Assembly (NCBI GenBank): GCA_036362985.1
Contig: JAYGXS010000005.1
Coordinates: 3,024,692 to 3,088,691 of the forward strand
DNA: 64,000 nt
From: Ligula intestinalis
Taxonomy: Eukaryota; Platyhelminthes; Cestoda; Diphyllobothriidea; Diphyllobothriidae
Direction: 5' to 3'
In this document: positions 63,935 to 64,000 of the stretch, piece after piece
How positions within the stretch are numbered: the stretch's first letter is position 1
How the letters are laid out: each line of letters begins with the position of its first letter
The notes under the pieces: model-generated
The model's input: only the letters and a program-made list of their open reading frames with translations
What the model was told of the DNA's origin: nothing
Databases searched by the model: none
Program-made: the position numbers and the translations under genes

Positions 63935-64000
63935 GAAATGAGGCCCAAAACAACGGCGGATCGGGACGAGTGAGATCCGTTAGTGGTCGGTGAATGTTCA
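63935..64000 (+). repeat. tRNA-like SINE leader, cut by window end
   Basis: CGGATCGGGACGAGTGAGAT and CCGTTAGTGGTCGGTGAATG match the leaders of the copies at 62790 and 59540. Confidence 0.6.

Noticed and set aside
1..64000. CRISPR array, operons, ribosome-binding sites or phage genes
   Set aside because: No regularly spaced repeats of that kind and no tandem intact prokaryotic genes; intron-bearing genes and non-LTR elements show a eukaryotic nuclear genome.

Overview
This is a gene-poor, transposon-rich stretch of an invertebrate nuclear genome. Penelope-like, RTE-type and CR1/Jockey-type retroelements of the kind I associate with flatworms dominate it. The best single guess is a tapeworm, possibly a diphyllobothriidean such as Spirometra or a relative. 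That is pattern recognition of the Penelope and RTE proteins and was not checked by a search. Nothing looks bacterial: there are no operons, and the real coding pieces are exons with GT/AG junctions.

Host genes. I see two that I trust. At the left, on the minus strand, is the first coding exon (3465-3788) of a very-long-chain 3-oxoacyl-CoA reductase (HSD17B12/LET-767 type); its other exons are not in the window. At the right, on the plus strand, is a large AT-hook nuclear protein gene of unknown function. I assembled it from five exons with matching phases (46289-46299, 46338-50268, 52294-52707, 57400-57883, 59782-60620), giving at least 1893 codons. Its first intron is only 38 bp, and a possible tiny last exon lies at 61364-61381.

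Layout. 1-2640: the 3' part of a Penelope-like element with GIY-YIG endonuclease, followed by several hammerhead-ribozyme-like cores on both strands. 4.0-7.3 kb: decayed RTE fragments in both orientations and a LINE N-terminal piece. 9.2-10.1 kb: a decayed DUF4806-like gene, GACGTCC-type repeats and a 26-bp palindrome. 10.5-27.3 kb: a graveyard of CR1/Jockey-type LINEs, labelled here as families A, B, C and F, many nested, with a second DUF4806-like pseudogene inside a family A LINE. 28.4-30.45 kb: a complete non-autonomous LTR retrotransposon with TSD ACTAC, inserted beside a family C LINE. 32.0-37.2 kb: the longest family B LINE (two-frame ORF1, endonuclease, RT). 37.3-41.3 kb: more LINE fragments. 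41.7-42.1 kb: a mariner deletion derivative. 42.8-45.3 kb: another family B LINE. 46.2-61.4 kb: the AT-hook gene, whose introns hold RTE tails, a Penelope 3' remnant, tRNA-like SINEs and a pogo-like MITE. 62-64 kb: an unidentified minus ORF, SINEs and the 5' part of a LINE with a PHD-like finger and a degenerate 2A-like motif.

The LINE family letters are mine, assigned by shared sequence inside this window. Boundaries of decayed elements are approximate, to tens of bases, unless terminal repeats or target-site duplications are stated.
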